DNA of 27,553 nt from the NCBI GenBank assembly GCA_964524145.1, contig CAZGCA010000081.1:1-27553 (forward strand), given 5' to 3'. Origin of the DNA: CAZGCA01 sp964524145. Its GTDB lineage: Bacteria > Hydrogenedentota > CAZGCA01. A model generated the notes under the pieces. That model was not told where the DNA came from. It saw nothing but the letters and a program-made list of their open reading frames with translations, and did not search any database. Of the stretch, positions 7,639 through 14,734 are shown piece by piece. The stretch's first letter is position 1; the number at the start of each line of letters is the position of its first letter. The translations under genes and the position numbers were made by a program.

Positions 7639-9450
7639 GTGAGGAGAGAACGGACTTTGACCGAGCAACAGTTCAAGAGGATAGCTCAACAACTAGAGAA
7701 CGTAAAGAGCACGTTGAGAGACATCCTGCAGGACGTCGAGAGAAAGAAATTCTCCAAGGCTTATGTGCGTGCGAGACGCCGGGAAGTTGTGCGTGTATTG
7801 GGGGAGTATCTGCGCTGCTCGCAATCAGTTCAGATTTCTGGGGGGCAGCTATTTGCATGGTTTGCGATACTTGTCCTCTGCAGCAGGGTTCTCTTCGCGA
7901 GATTGGTGGAGTGTTTGGAAACGCCGCCGGAAGAAAGAACCGACACGCAAACAAGCTGTTGCACACGGTTCATCCAGTATCTGTTTCGTGTTGTTGCGGA
8001 GGCCCAGCTTGAAATCGCAGTCGAGCTCTCAAAGGGGCCAAAAACCGAAGAAGCACTGTCTCGCGAGCGGGAGAGGTGGGTCAATGACATAGAATACTTT
8101 GCAGCCCTCACCTTCATGGTGGCGGAATATGCGCACCGTCAGTTCGGTGTGAGTCGTGCATTTGAGATCGACCGGCATCTGCAGGCCATATACACATCAG
8201 AGGTAATCCTGTACACAACGAAGGAAAGATATCGTGATCACCTGTGGCATGCTGTTCGCGTATGGTTGCTAGGGCTGGTAATAGGCGAAGCGTATGACCT
8301 GTTTAACAAGATGTGGATACATCCCACCAGCTCTCAAGGAGGAACCCGCTTGTCCAAAGCCCAAGCATTGGAGAATTGGACTATTGCGGCGCTGTTTCAT
8401 GATATCGGTTACGCACTCAAGATCTTTGAGAAGATAGTCGGCCAGGTTTGTTTTCTGCAATCCCCACCTATCAACGGATTGAAGGAGAACATCAGAGATA
8501 CTATCGATAGCGAGGTCAGGAGGTTCGCGAACTTTGCCAGTGGTGAGACGTGCGAGTTTCTCTCGCTGAAGCCAGCTTCGGAAGAACTTGATCACGGAGT
8601 CGTTAGTTATTCACACCTGCACAACATTCTAGGGTCCTATGCCGACGGCGCGGCTGACAAGAAGGCATATGAACCGGCACTTCGGGCAATCGCGCAGCAC
8701 AACAGATTCGACGAACCTGTAGCATGGAAGGTCGATCCAATCTCTGTCCTTTTGATTCTATGTGACGAGTTGCAGGAATGGAAACGCGAACAGGTCGAGC
8801 CGAGGCTATTGCAGAAGGAACTAATTGCAGGGCTCAGTTTCGACAGGGCCGGCTCTCTTCCTCGCACCCGTTTCGTTAAGGACCTTAATCTGTCAATCTC
8901 TTTCTTCGTGAGACTTGGAGAATCACGTGCCACACCGAAGTGTTCCCTGCAACCAGATACAGTGCGAAAGCTAAAGATTTCCATGCGCTACGAGGAGAAC
9001 TGGGACCGAGAGACTGGTGAGTTCAAGTTCCATGTGCCATATGTTTGGCTGTCGCGTTCGCGAAACTTCCAACGTGCGGACTTAACAGGCTTTCCACTTT
9101 CGGTCATGCTCATAATGATCCATCCCGTGCACGACGACCTTGTTAAGCTTAAGCAACATGAGTGGGAGCTGCTCAAAGAATTCTGCGACGAGAAGGATGA
9201 CGATGACCAATATCGCTTTCCCTGGATTGAGCGTTGGATTGATGACGCACGGGTTAGGCACAAACCGTTGAACGATGGTAGCCAAGAGAGTCTTACTCTG
9301 AGAATAAGCGAATTGTCGCACGAGCCAAAGCTGCTATTCCGGTCTGCCGAGGATATTCTGAAAGGGTACGAGGAGTGGCGTAACCACTGGCCGCAGAAGA
9401 CATCCATAGCCGACCCACAGGGGACTGCAAAGAGCCTCGGGGAAGAGTAA
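7639..9450 (+). CDS. HD-domain phosphohydrolase-like protein
   Basis: This is a 603-aa protein, the largest of the cassette. Residues 1-190 are mostly helical and include a hydrophobic stretch (about 70-90, LFAWFAILVLCSRVLFARLV) that could be a membrane or buried helix. A metal-dependent HD domain spans about 195-380: H201/H204 (RDHLWHAVRVW), H254-D255 (ALFHDIGYAL), H319 and H326/H328, H354 (AIAQHNRF) and D376 (LILCDELQEW). That is a complete ligand set, consistent with phosphohydrolase or nucleotidase activity. Residues 380-603 have no motif I recognise and contain an acidic run (about 517-523). The GYP signature of cyclic-di-GMP HD-GYP enzymes is absent. The substrate is unknown. It is probably regulated by the upstream kinase/receiver pair. 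Confidence 0.82.
   Translation: MRRERTLTEQQFKRIAQQLENVKSTLRDILQDVERKKFSKAYVRARRREVVRVLGEYLRCSQSVQISGGQLFAWFAILVLCSRVLFARLVECLETPPEERTDTQTSCCTRFIQYLFRVVAEAQLEIAVELSKGPKTEEALSRERERWVNDIEYFAALTFMVAEYAHRQFGVSRAFEIDRHLQAIYTSEVILYTTKERYRDHLWHAVRVWLLGLVIGEAYDLFNKMWIHPTSSQGGTRLSKAQALENWTIAALFHDIGYALKIFEKIVGQVCFLQSPPINGLKENIRDTIDSEVRRFANFASGETCEFLSLKPASEELDHGVVSYSHLHNILGSYADGAADKKAYEPALRAIAQHNRFDEPVAWKVDPISVLLILCDELQEWKREQVEPRLLQKELIAGLSFDRAGSLPRTRFVKDLNLSISFFVRLGESRATPKCSLQPDTVRKLKISMRYEENWDRETGEFKFHVPYVWLSRSRNFQRADLTGFPLSVMLIMIHPVHDDLVKLKQHEWELLKEFCDEKDDDDQYRFPWIERWIDDARVRHKPLNDGSQESLTLRISELSHEPKLLFRSAEDILKGYEEWRNHWPQKTSIADPQGTAKSLGEE
7641..7646 (+). promoter_or_regulatory. Ribosome-binding site pointing to an alternative TTG start
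   Basis: GAGGAG lies just after the GTG at 7639 and ten bases before an in-frame TTG at 7657. It may make TTG 7657 (MTEQQFKRIA) the true start of the HD protein, six residues shorter than the GTG version. The GTG itself has a weaker AGGG at 7629-7632. Confidence 0.4.
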
Positions 9451-9819
9451 GAAGTGTCCGGACTGTCCTGCTGAACCTGCCGGAGCTGGCTGGATGCTGG
9501 CGGGGAAAAGGCGGTTCGTTTCGCACAATCGACCCACATTGGCCGTGGGATAGTGCTGGAAAAGGTGGCGGAAACGGTGGCGGTTACCCACGGCAAAAGG
9601 GATTGTATCCACAACGTATCCACAGGAGTCGTCTCGTTATGAAACCGGCCGGGCACGTAGTACCGAGTGACCGGTTCCCCTCCGACAACCTGTAACCTAT
9701 TGTCCCAAAACCGCTTGCGCCCTCGTGGGATAGATCTACCGCTTTGTCTGCCTTCGCTCCGGGGTGTTCGAACTAGTACTGACCGGCAACAATCCACAGG
9801 CGGCGCGCCGTTCTGTGGA
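9451..9819. other. Non-coding gap between convergent genes
   Basis: No gene is supported in these 369 bases between the HD protein and the convergent receiver. The stretch contains a direct repeat GGTGGCGG (9564-9571 and 9576-9583) and two GTATCCACA words 11 bases apart (9605 and 9616). Near the right edge a hairpin overlaps the receiver's stop codon. The sequence could be a remnant of an older gene, but no translated frame shows a recognisable motif. Confidence 0.6.
9605..9624 (+). repeat. Paired DnaA-box-like words GTATCCACA
   Basis: GTATCCACA occurs at 9605-9613 and again at 9616-9624, one helical turn apart. Each differs from the DnaA-box consensus TTATCCACA only at the first base. Two further related words, CAATCCACA (9790-9798) and TGTGGATTA (9814-9822, reverse strand), lie within 220 bases. 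No AT-rich unwinding element or dnaA/dnaN gene is nearby. Confidence 0.4.
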
Positions 9820-9821
9820 TT
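9791..9821. terminator. Hairpin between convergent genes, possible terminator
   Basis: AATCCACAG (9791-9799) pairs perfectly with CTGTGGATT (9813-9821). The loop contains the perfect palindrome CGGCGCGCCG (9801-9810), so the stem can extend. It overlaps the stop codon of the minus-strand receiver gene. There is no T-tract on either side, so intrinsic termination is uncertain; it may instead stabilise the transcript 3' end. Confidence 0.4.
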
Positions 9822-10224
9822 ATTCTTTGGCCTCCTTGAGCAGCCTGTCTATCTCGGCCAACAGCTTGTCGGGTTCGACAGGCTTATCGAGGAATGTCTG
9901 TACGGGCAGATACTCGCCGTCTTTTTCGGGCGAGAAGGCCATGTCGGTCTTGACGCCGATTGCGCTGAGCATGATAATCGGCGTCTTGGAGAGTTCAGGG
10001 TCCTTCTCCAAAGCGTAAGAGACATGAAATCCTTCGGTCATGTGCTTCATCATGACGTCGAGGAGAATAAGGTCGGGCTTTTCGGTCTTGGCCTTCTTCA
10101 GCCCTTCCTCGCCGTCAGATGCTGAAATCACTTCATAGTTGCTTGCGTCGAGCACCACCTGTGTGGCCTCCACGAAATCGGGGTCGTCGTCGATAATCAA
10201 AATCTTAGCTGCTGGTTCCGGCAT
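9820..10224 (-). CDS. Orphan CheY-like response regulator
   Basis: This is a 134-aa single receiver domain without an output domain. The start is ATG at 10224, preceded on the minus strand by GAGGGAAG. Key residues are D12-D14 (LIIDDDPDF), phospho-acceptor D56 (LILLDVMM), S87 (IIMLSA) and K114 (FLDKPVEP). A loop after the S87 strand (about 92-107, VKTDMAFSPEKDGEYL) is longer than in CheY. No kinase is adjacent on its own strand; the PocR kinase of the convergent cassette is the closest possible donor. It is transcribed alone from a promoter at 10302-10330. It probably works as a phosphorylation-dependent adaptor. Confidence 0.92.
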   Translation of the reverse strand: MPEPAAKILIIDDDPDFVEATQVVLDASNYEVISASDGEEGLKKAKTEKPDLILLDVMMKHMTEGFHVSYALEKDPELSKTPIIMLSAIGVKTDMAFSPEKDGEYLPVQTFLDKPVEPDKLLAEIDRLLKEAKE

Positions 10225-10301
10225 GTTGTCTTCCCTCTTGTTTAGCGCCGCAACGAATCCTTCACATGGCGCATCCTCGAAGCGCCTCCCCTTCGGACCA
10301 T

Positions 10302-10330
10302 ACTCTAGCAGAAGGACCGGGTAATGTCAA
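10302..10330 (-). promoter_or_regulatory. Promoter of the orphan receiver gene
   Basis: Read on the minus strand, TTGACA (10330-10325) and TAGAGT (10307-10302) are 17 bases apart. The -35 box is perfect and the -10 box matches four of six positions. The start would lie near 10295, about 70 nt before the receiver's ATG. Confidence 0.55.
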
Positions 10331-10425
10331 GTCTTATCCCCGAGGTTCTGGCCATTATGCCGGGAATTGACAGGTGGAACGGTTCGGTGATACTCTCGGC
10401 GACACCAGAAGGGACACGCGACAGA

Positions 10426-11808
10426 ATGAACATATTGCTTATCGCACTCGACACGTTGCGCGCGGACCACATCGGGTGTTACGGGTACCCGCGCGACACG
10501 ACGCCTTTCCTGGACGAGTTTGCTCGAGACGCAACCGTCTTCTCGCATGCGTTTGCGCCTGCCATTCCGACACAACCCGCTTATACAACGGTATTCACGG
10601 GACGTGAGGCGCTCGATCACGGTATTGTCGCTCACGGCGGCAGATATGACATTCGTCCCGGGATACCCATGCTGCCGGAGCTTCTCAAGGCCGAAGGGTA
10701 CGAAACGTGTTGTGTTTCCACCTTGCCTCGCATGAAACCGTGGTTCGGTAGGGGCTGGGACGAGAAACGCGATCCGTCACGACGCACACGCTACATCCAG
10801 ATGGTCCCTGCCGACGCAATCAACGTCGATGGGCTTGACTGGATCAAGAACCGTTCTCCGAACGGGAAATGGTTCCTGTTCCTCCATTACTGGGACGTTC
10901 ATACGCCATATATGGCGCCGCCAGGGTACCGGCACCGGTTCTACGCTGGGAACCCGGGCGACACGACGCACCATTCGATGGACGAGTTCTATACCCAGCC
11001 TTTCGCGCAATGGTGGGCGTCGTCTGCATCGGATGGCAGTGGAGAGGTGTTCGAAGGGTGGATCACCCGGCTGGCGCAAGAGGCGGAAGTTGAGAAGATT
11101 ACCGACGCGGAGTTTCTGGTGTCACAGTACGATTCGGAACTGGCCTTCCTGGACGATCAGCTCCGTGCGCTTTTCGGAGAACTCGGGACGCTTGGTGCGC
11201 TCGACGATACCGCCGTGGTGTTCTTTGCCGATCATGGCGAGGAGATGTACGAGCATGGCATCTACTTCGACCACCACGGGTTGTACGAAGGCAACATACG
11301 GGTACCGCTCATCATGCGTCTTCCCGGCAGCCGAAAACAGCCGGCCACGATCGCCGAGGAAGTAGTGCACGCGGACATATCGCCGACTATTCTCGATCTC
11401 GCAGACGCCGACATTCCGGCTGAGATGGTTGGGCGCAGCCTGGTGAACCTTGTTCGGGGCGAAGATGAGCAGCAACACCGTGACGACGGGATCCTCTTGT
11501 GCGAGAACTCGTGGATGTCCAAGTGGGGTCTCCGAAAAGGTGGGTACAAATACATCAAAGCGCGTGCGCCCGATTGGCACAGCTTTCCGCCCCAGGAGCT
11601 GTATCATGTTGCGGCCGATCCCAGCGAGACGAGAAACATCGTCGAGTCGGAGACCGGGATCGCCACAGAGATGGACGAGGAGCTTGAGGCGCGTGTCGAT
11701 GAGGGCTGCAAGAAGTATGGCCGCGCTCAGGACCCACTTGTCGAGCAAGGTCTCTCGCCCATGGGCCGGCGCGCGTTCAAATGGATCAAAGAGTCTGGGT
11801 ACTGGTAA
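10426..11808 (+). CDS. Sulfatase-superfamily hydrolase with non-canonical nucleophile motif
   Basis: This is a 460-aa alkaline-phosphatase-superfamily enzyme of the sulfatase branch. I place the start at ATG 10426 (MNILLIALDTLRADH). The frame runs 34 codons further 5', but those residues look unlike coding sequence; an AAGGGA lies about 11 bases upstream of 10426. Metal-binding features are D9 with R12 and D14 (DTLRADHIGCYG) and the later 'FFADHGEEMYEHG' and 'FDHHGLYEG'. Where sulfatases have C/S-x-P-x-R, this protein has T49-Q-P-A-Y53 (AIPTQPAYTTVFTGR), so conversion to formylglycine is not expected. There is no signal peptide, so it is probably cytoplasmic. It may hydrolyse or transfer a phospho- or phosphono-group rather than a sulfate ester. 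Confidence 0.85.
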   Translation: MNILLIALDTLRADHIGCYGYPRDTTPFLDEFARDATVFSHAFAPAIPTQPAYTTVFTGREALDHGIVAHGGRYDIRPGIPMLPELLKAEGYETCCVSTLPRMKPWFGRGWDEKRDPSRRTRYIQMVPADAINVDGLDWIKNRSPNGKWFLFLHYWDVHTPYMAPPGYRHRFYAGNPGDTTHHSMDEFYTQPFAQWWASSASDGSGEVFEGWITRLAQEAEVEKITDAEFLVSQYDSELAFLDDQLRALFGELGTLGALDDTAVVFFADHGEEMYEHGIYFDHHGLYEGNIRVPLIMRLPGSRKQPATIAEEVVHADISPTILDLADADIPAEMVGRSLVNLVRGEDEQQHRDDGILLCENSWMSKWGLRKGGYKYIKARAPDWHSFPPQELYHVAADPSETRNIVESETGIATEMDEELEARVDEGCKKYGRAQDPLVEQGLSPMGRRAFKWIKESGYW

Positions 11809-11880
11809 GGGAAGCGGTTGATATACGCCGGCCATGGCGTGCCGCGCCCATCTCCATCCGCCACAGTCCGAAAAGGCATT

Positions 11881-11909
11881 TTACCCGTTTGGGGCTTGTA
11901 GTGTATAAT
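11881..11909 (+). promoter_or_regulatory. Promoter of tRNA-Arg
   Basis: TATAAT at 11904-11909 has a weak -35 (TTACCC at 11881-11886) 17 bases upstream. The start would be near 11916, about 40 nt before the mature tRNA 5' end. Confidence 0.55.
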
Positions 11910-11953
11910 ATCGTGTGGATTGTCGGAGTGCAAACGGGTGAATTCCAAGAGAC

Positions 11954-12030
11954 GTGCCCGTAGCTCAATCGGATAGAGCATCGGATTTCTAATCCGACGG
12001 CTGGGGGTTCGAGTCCCCCCGGGCACGCCA
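11954..12030 (+). tRNA. tRNA-Arg (anticodon TCT)
   Basis: A full cloverleaf can be drawn. The acceptor stem is GTGCCCG (11954-11960) with CGGGCAC (12020-12026). The D-arm is GCTC/GAGC and the anticodon stem is TCGGA/TCCGA around the loop TTTCTAA, giving anticodon TCT at 11988-11990, which reads AGA. The T-arm is GGGGG/CCCCC around TTCGAGT. The discriminator is G and the CCA end is encoded (12028-12030). It stands alone between the sulfatase-like gene and the sugar-uptake operon. Confidence 0.97.
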
Positions 12031-12064
12031 TATACCAGAAATCGAACTTTCTGCTCTTCCATCG

Positions 12065-12092
12065 AGCCGTTTAGCCTCAAGGCTCTTCGGCT
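12065..12092 (+). terminator. Nested hairpin after tRNA-Arg
   Basis: AGCCG (12065-12069) pairs with CGGCT (12088-12092), and inside it AGCCT (12073-12077) pairs with AGGCT (12080-12084). The internal loops are three bases on each side. The hairpin lies between the tRNA and the next promoter, as expected of a terminator, but no T-tract follows it. Confidence 0.4.
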
Positions 12093-12108
12093 GTCTCAAC
12101 ACGGTCTG

Positions 12109-12138
12109 TTGCCCGATACATGGGGGAAATGCTATAAT
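12109..12138 (+). promoter_or_regulatory. Promoter of the sugar-uptake operon
   Basis: TTGCCC at 12109-12114 and TATAAT at 12133-12138 are 18 bases apart. The -10 is perfect and the -35 is moderate, which suits a regulated promoter. A start near 12145 leaves a leader of about 145 nt before the lipoprotein start at 12289. Confidence 0.6.
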
Positions 12139-12288
12139 GCGTCCTTGGGAGCGCACGGAGGTTCCTTTGATTGAGATTTTGGTAGACGTTGTCCTCAATT
12201 CGCCGTGCCGGCGATTAATGGTGAGATAGAAAGTCCCAGTAGATCTGTGCGTGTGCGGTCCTCTGTACCGTGTCCAACGGAAGTGTTT

Positions 12289-13776
12289 ATGCCACGTGGG
12301 AAATGCCGTGTCCCGGCGGTTGTAGCCCTGCTTCTGGCTTTCGCATTCCTTTGTGGATGCGGTCCCGGCACGACTGACACCTCCGTCTCCGCTCCTGCCG
12401 GTTCCGAAGATACTGATAAGGTCCGCGTGGACCTGACGATTTGGAGCGGACAGTACGAACAGGCTTTCAAGAAGGTCGGCAGGGATTACGAGAAGCTCCA
12501 CCCGGAAGTCCGCGTCGTTGTCGAAACCGTGCCGTCCAATTTCTACCAGGCCTGGCAACAGACGCAGCTGGTCGGCGGGACGGCACCGGCAATAATGCAG
12601 TCGCACTGGGGCAACCTCTGGGGCAAGAGCGGGCTGATCATATGCTGGGACGACTACATCGACAATCCCAACCCGTACACGGGCACGGTGTGGAAGGACT
12701 TGTTCTATACCGAGAACGTCGACTACCTTCGCGACGAGGCCGGCAGGGCGTTCATGTTGCCCTACGACCTGGTCTTCACGGGAATCTATTACAACAAGAC
12801 TATCTTCGAGCGCCTGGGTATCGACAGGATCCCGCGTACCTGGTCCGAGTGGTTTCGCGACATGGATACTAGCAGGCGGGCAGGAATCATCCCGCTCGCG
12901 TGGCCGGGCGCGGAAGGTCCGCAACTCGAGTGGGTCTGCAGGATGCTCTTCGACTGCTTGTGCCGGGACAAGTTCGCGACGGTGAACCAGCGGCGTGCTC
13001 ACCCGGAGGAGACCTACCCGCCGCTGACAGACCCGACTCACGGCTACGGCGAGGTGCTTGACGGGGAAGAGGCCGCAATAGCCTTCTCGAACGGCATATT
13101 CGACCCGCTGAACAACCCCGAGTTCGCCGAGATGGCGCACCAGCTCAAACGGCTCGTGCCATACCTGCAGAAAGGATTCAACGGAGCGGACCTGCGCGAG
13201 GTGTCCACACTGTTTCTTACCCAACGAGCCGTCATGATGCTCGACGGCACGTGGAACGTCATTCCGTTGCAGGAGGACATAGCGGAACTGCAACCCGAGG
13301 ATCAGTTTGAAGTCGGCATGTTCAGGGTGCCGACACTGACCACAGACGATTCGCCTCTGGTTGACGCTCCGTTTCGAGACGTCGGCGGCCCCGGGGGCCT
13401 CAAGTTTATCGTCACAAAGAAGATGGCGCCCGAACGGGTCAAGTGGGCGGTCGATTTCGTGCAGTACCTGACATCCACGGATGTGGCAGACTACGTATTC
13501 AGCCACACCAAACTTATTGGCCCGTCGAATCTCAAGAACGTGGACACCGGCTCCCTATTCGCAATCTTCAAAGACGCGCCGATCGTCAAGATGGACGGCT
13601 ACGTCCCTGACGAGCAGGCTCTCGACGAACTGAAAGCGTACTTGCAGCCTTTCTTTGAGGACGACCTTACGATTGATGAACTGTTGGAACGGTGGCACAC
13701 GATCTATAGCCGCGGTACGGAACGAAACATAGTCAAATGGGAATGGGATATGGATCTCGCCACCCTGGAAGAATGA
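12289..13776 (+). CDS. ABC transporter substrate-binding lipoprotein (CUT1 sugar family)
   Basis: This is a 495-aa extracellular solute-binding protein. I choose ATG 12289 because it gives a compact lipoprotein signal: basic MPRGKCR, a hydrophobic core, then lipobox L-C-G-C with the lipidated Cys. The preceding in-frame residues are not signal-like. GGAAG at 12279-12283 serves as ribosome-binding site. Early in the mature protein is 'LTIWSGQYEQAFKKVGRDYEKLHPEVRVVVETVP', the classic start of the MalE/UgpB-type fold. 'MMLDGTWNVIPLQE' and 'PGGLKFIVTKK' are typical later segments. It should capture an oligosaccharide outside the membrane and deliver it to the two permeases encoded next. The specific sugar cannot be read from sequence. 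Confidence 0.92.
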   Translation: MPRGKCRVPAVVALLLAFAFLCGCGPGTTDTSVSAPAGSEDTDKVRVDLTIWSGQYEQAFKKVGRDYEKLHPEVRVVVETVPSNFYQAWQQTQLVGGTAPAIMQSHWGNLWGKSGLIICWDDYIDNPNPYTGTVWKDLFYTENVDYLRDEAGRAFMLPYDLVFTGIYYNKTIFERLGIDRIPRTWSEWFRDMDTSRRAGIIPLAWPGAEGPQLEWVCRMLFDCLCRDKFATVNQRRAHPEETYPPLTDPTHGYGEVLDGEEAAIAFSNGIFDPLNNPEFAEMAHQLKRLVPYLQKGFNGADLREVSTLFLTQRAVMMLDGTWNVIPLQEDIAELQPEDQFEVGMFRVPTLTTDDSPLVDAPFRDVGGPGGLKFIVTKKMAPERVKWAVDFVQYLTSTDVADYVFSHTKLIGPSNLKNVDTGSLFAIFKDAPIVKMDGYVPDEQALDELKAYLQPFFEDDLTIDELLERWHTIYSRGTERNIVKWEWDMDLATLEE

Positions 13777-13783
13777 CCGGCGG

Positions 13784-14734
13784 ATGAGGAGCGGGTCGCG
13801 GAACGCACTACAACAGGGCGCACGAGGAGATCGAACCGGCAACGTGAGCAAACTGGTGAAAGCGATTGGCAGGAACAAGCACGCGTATCTGTTCCTTGTT
13901 CCGACCTTCTTGTTTCTGGGCACGTTCTCGTACTACCCGCCCATCTCCGCGATGATTCACGCCTTCTTCAGGTGGGACGGGGTCGGGTCGGGCGTCTTCG
14001 TCGGGCTCGGCAACTTCCGGGAGCTTGTCACCGAAGACGAGTTCTTCATCCGGTCGTGCCTCAACGTCTGCATCCTTCTCACGTTCAACGTGCTCAAGAC
14101 GATCACCATGCCGTTCCTGGTGGCGGAACTCATCTACTGGCTCTGGAGGGAACGGGCGCGCTACGCGTACCGCGTGATCTTCATCCTGCCAATGGTGACG
14201 CCGGGAATTGTTGTGACGCTGCTGTGGAAGTTCATCTACGACACGCATATCGGCCCTCTCAACCGGTTCCTGACGGGAGTAGGTCTCGAAAACCTCGCCA
14301 TGCCGTGGCTCGCGAGCACCAAGATAGCGCTCTACTCGCTCGCCGCAGTCGGGTTCCCCTGGGCCGGCGGCATCGGCGTGCTGATCTACCTCGCCGGACT
14401 GCACAACATACCCGCCGACATCTTCGACGCCGCACGCGTCGACGGGGCCGGCTGGTTGCGACGTCTCGTGCGGATCGACTTCCCGCTCGTTCTCTCCCAG
14501 GTCCGCGTGCTGACCGTCATGACGGTGCTCGGCACCATCCAGGGGTTCGAGACCGTCATGATCATGACCAAGGGCGGCCCCGGATTCTCGACGCTCGTCC
14601 CGGGCCTCTACATGTATCGCCAGGCGTTCCAGTACGGCCGGTTCGGATACGCTACCGCGATAGGCCTGCTTATGTTCCTCGGCATCCTGTTCTTCACCTA
14701 CGCTAACCTGAAGCTGGTGAGATCGCGAGAATGA
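13784..14734 (+). CDS. ABC sugar transporter permease (MalF/UgpA type)
   Basis: This is a 316-aa inner-membrane permease with about six hydrophobic segments, the first being YLFLVPTFLFLGTFSY (35-50). The cytoplasmic EAA loop that docks the ATPase is at about 208-236 (NIPADIFDAARVDGAGWLRRLVRIDFPLV). The start is uncertain. ATG 13784 lies seven bases after the lipoprotein stop with no clear ribosome-binding site. GTG 13844 (MSKLVKAIGR) has GAGGAG at 13824-13829 but a long spacing, and gives an N-terminus more typical of the family. It overlaps the next permease gene by four bases (ATGA) and should form a heterodimer with that product. Confidence 0.92.
   Translation: MRSGSRNALQQGARGDRTGNVSKLVKAIGRNKHAYLFLVPTFLFLGTFSYYPPISAMIHAFFRWDGVGSGVFVGLGNFRELVTEDEFFIRSCLNVCILLTFNVLKTITMPFLVAELIYWLWRERARYAYRVIFILPMVTPGIVVTLLWKFIYDTHIGPLNRFLTGVGLENLAMPWLASTKIALYSLAAVGFPWAGGIGVLIYLAGLHNIPADIFDAARVDGAGWLRRLVRIDFPLVLSQVRVLTVMTVLGTIQGFETVMIMTKGGPGFSTLVPGLYMYRQAFQYGRFGYATAIGLLMFLGILFFTYANLKLVRSRE

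Noticed and set aside
4880..9450. Classification of the cassette as an already known anti-phage system
   Set aside because: An HD protein with a kinase and receiver is suggestive, but no nuclease, toxin, cyclase or reverse-transcriptase motif is visible. I could not match it to any named defence system.
9667..10125. Plus-strand open frame of 152 codons over the orphan receiver
   Set aside because: The minus strand encodes a complete receiver domain with all conserved residues and its own promoter and ribosome-binding site; this frame is its shadow.
11954..12060. tRNA-Arg as an integration site for a mobile element
   Set aside because: No integrase, no repeated tRNA 3' end and no phage or plasmid gene is seen downstream; the next genes are an ordinary ABC transporter.
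11989..13506. 505-codon minus-strand open frame
   Set aside because: It runs through the tRNA-Arg gene and opposite the substrate-binding lipoprotein, and shows no domain or start signal.
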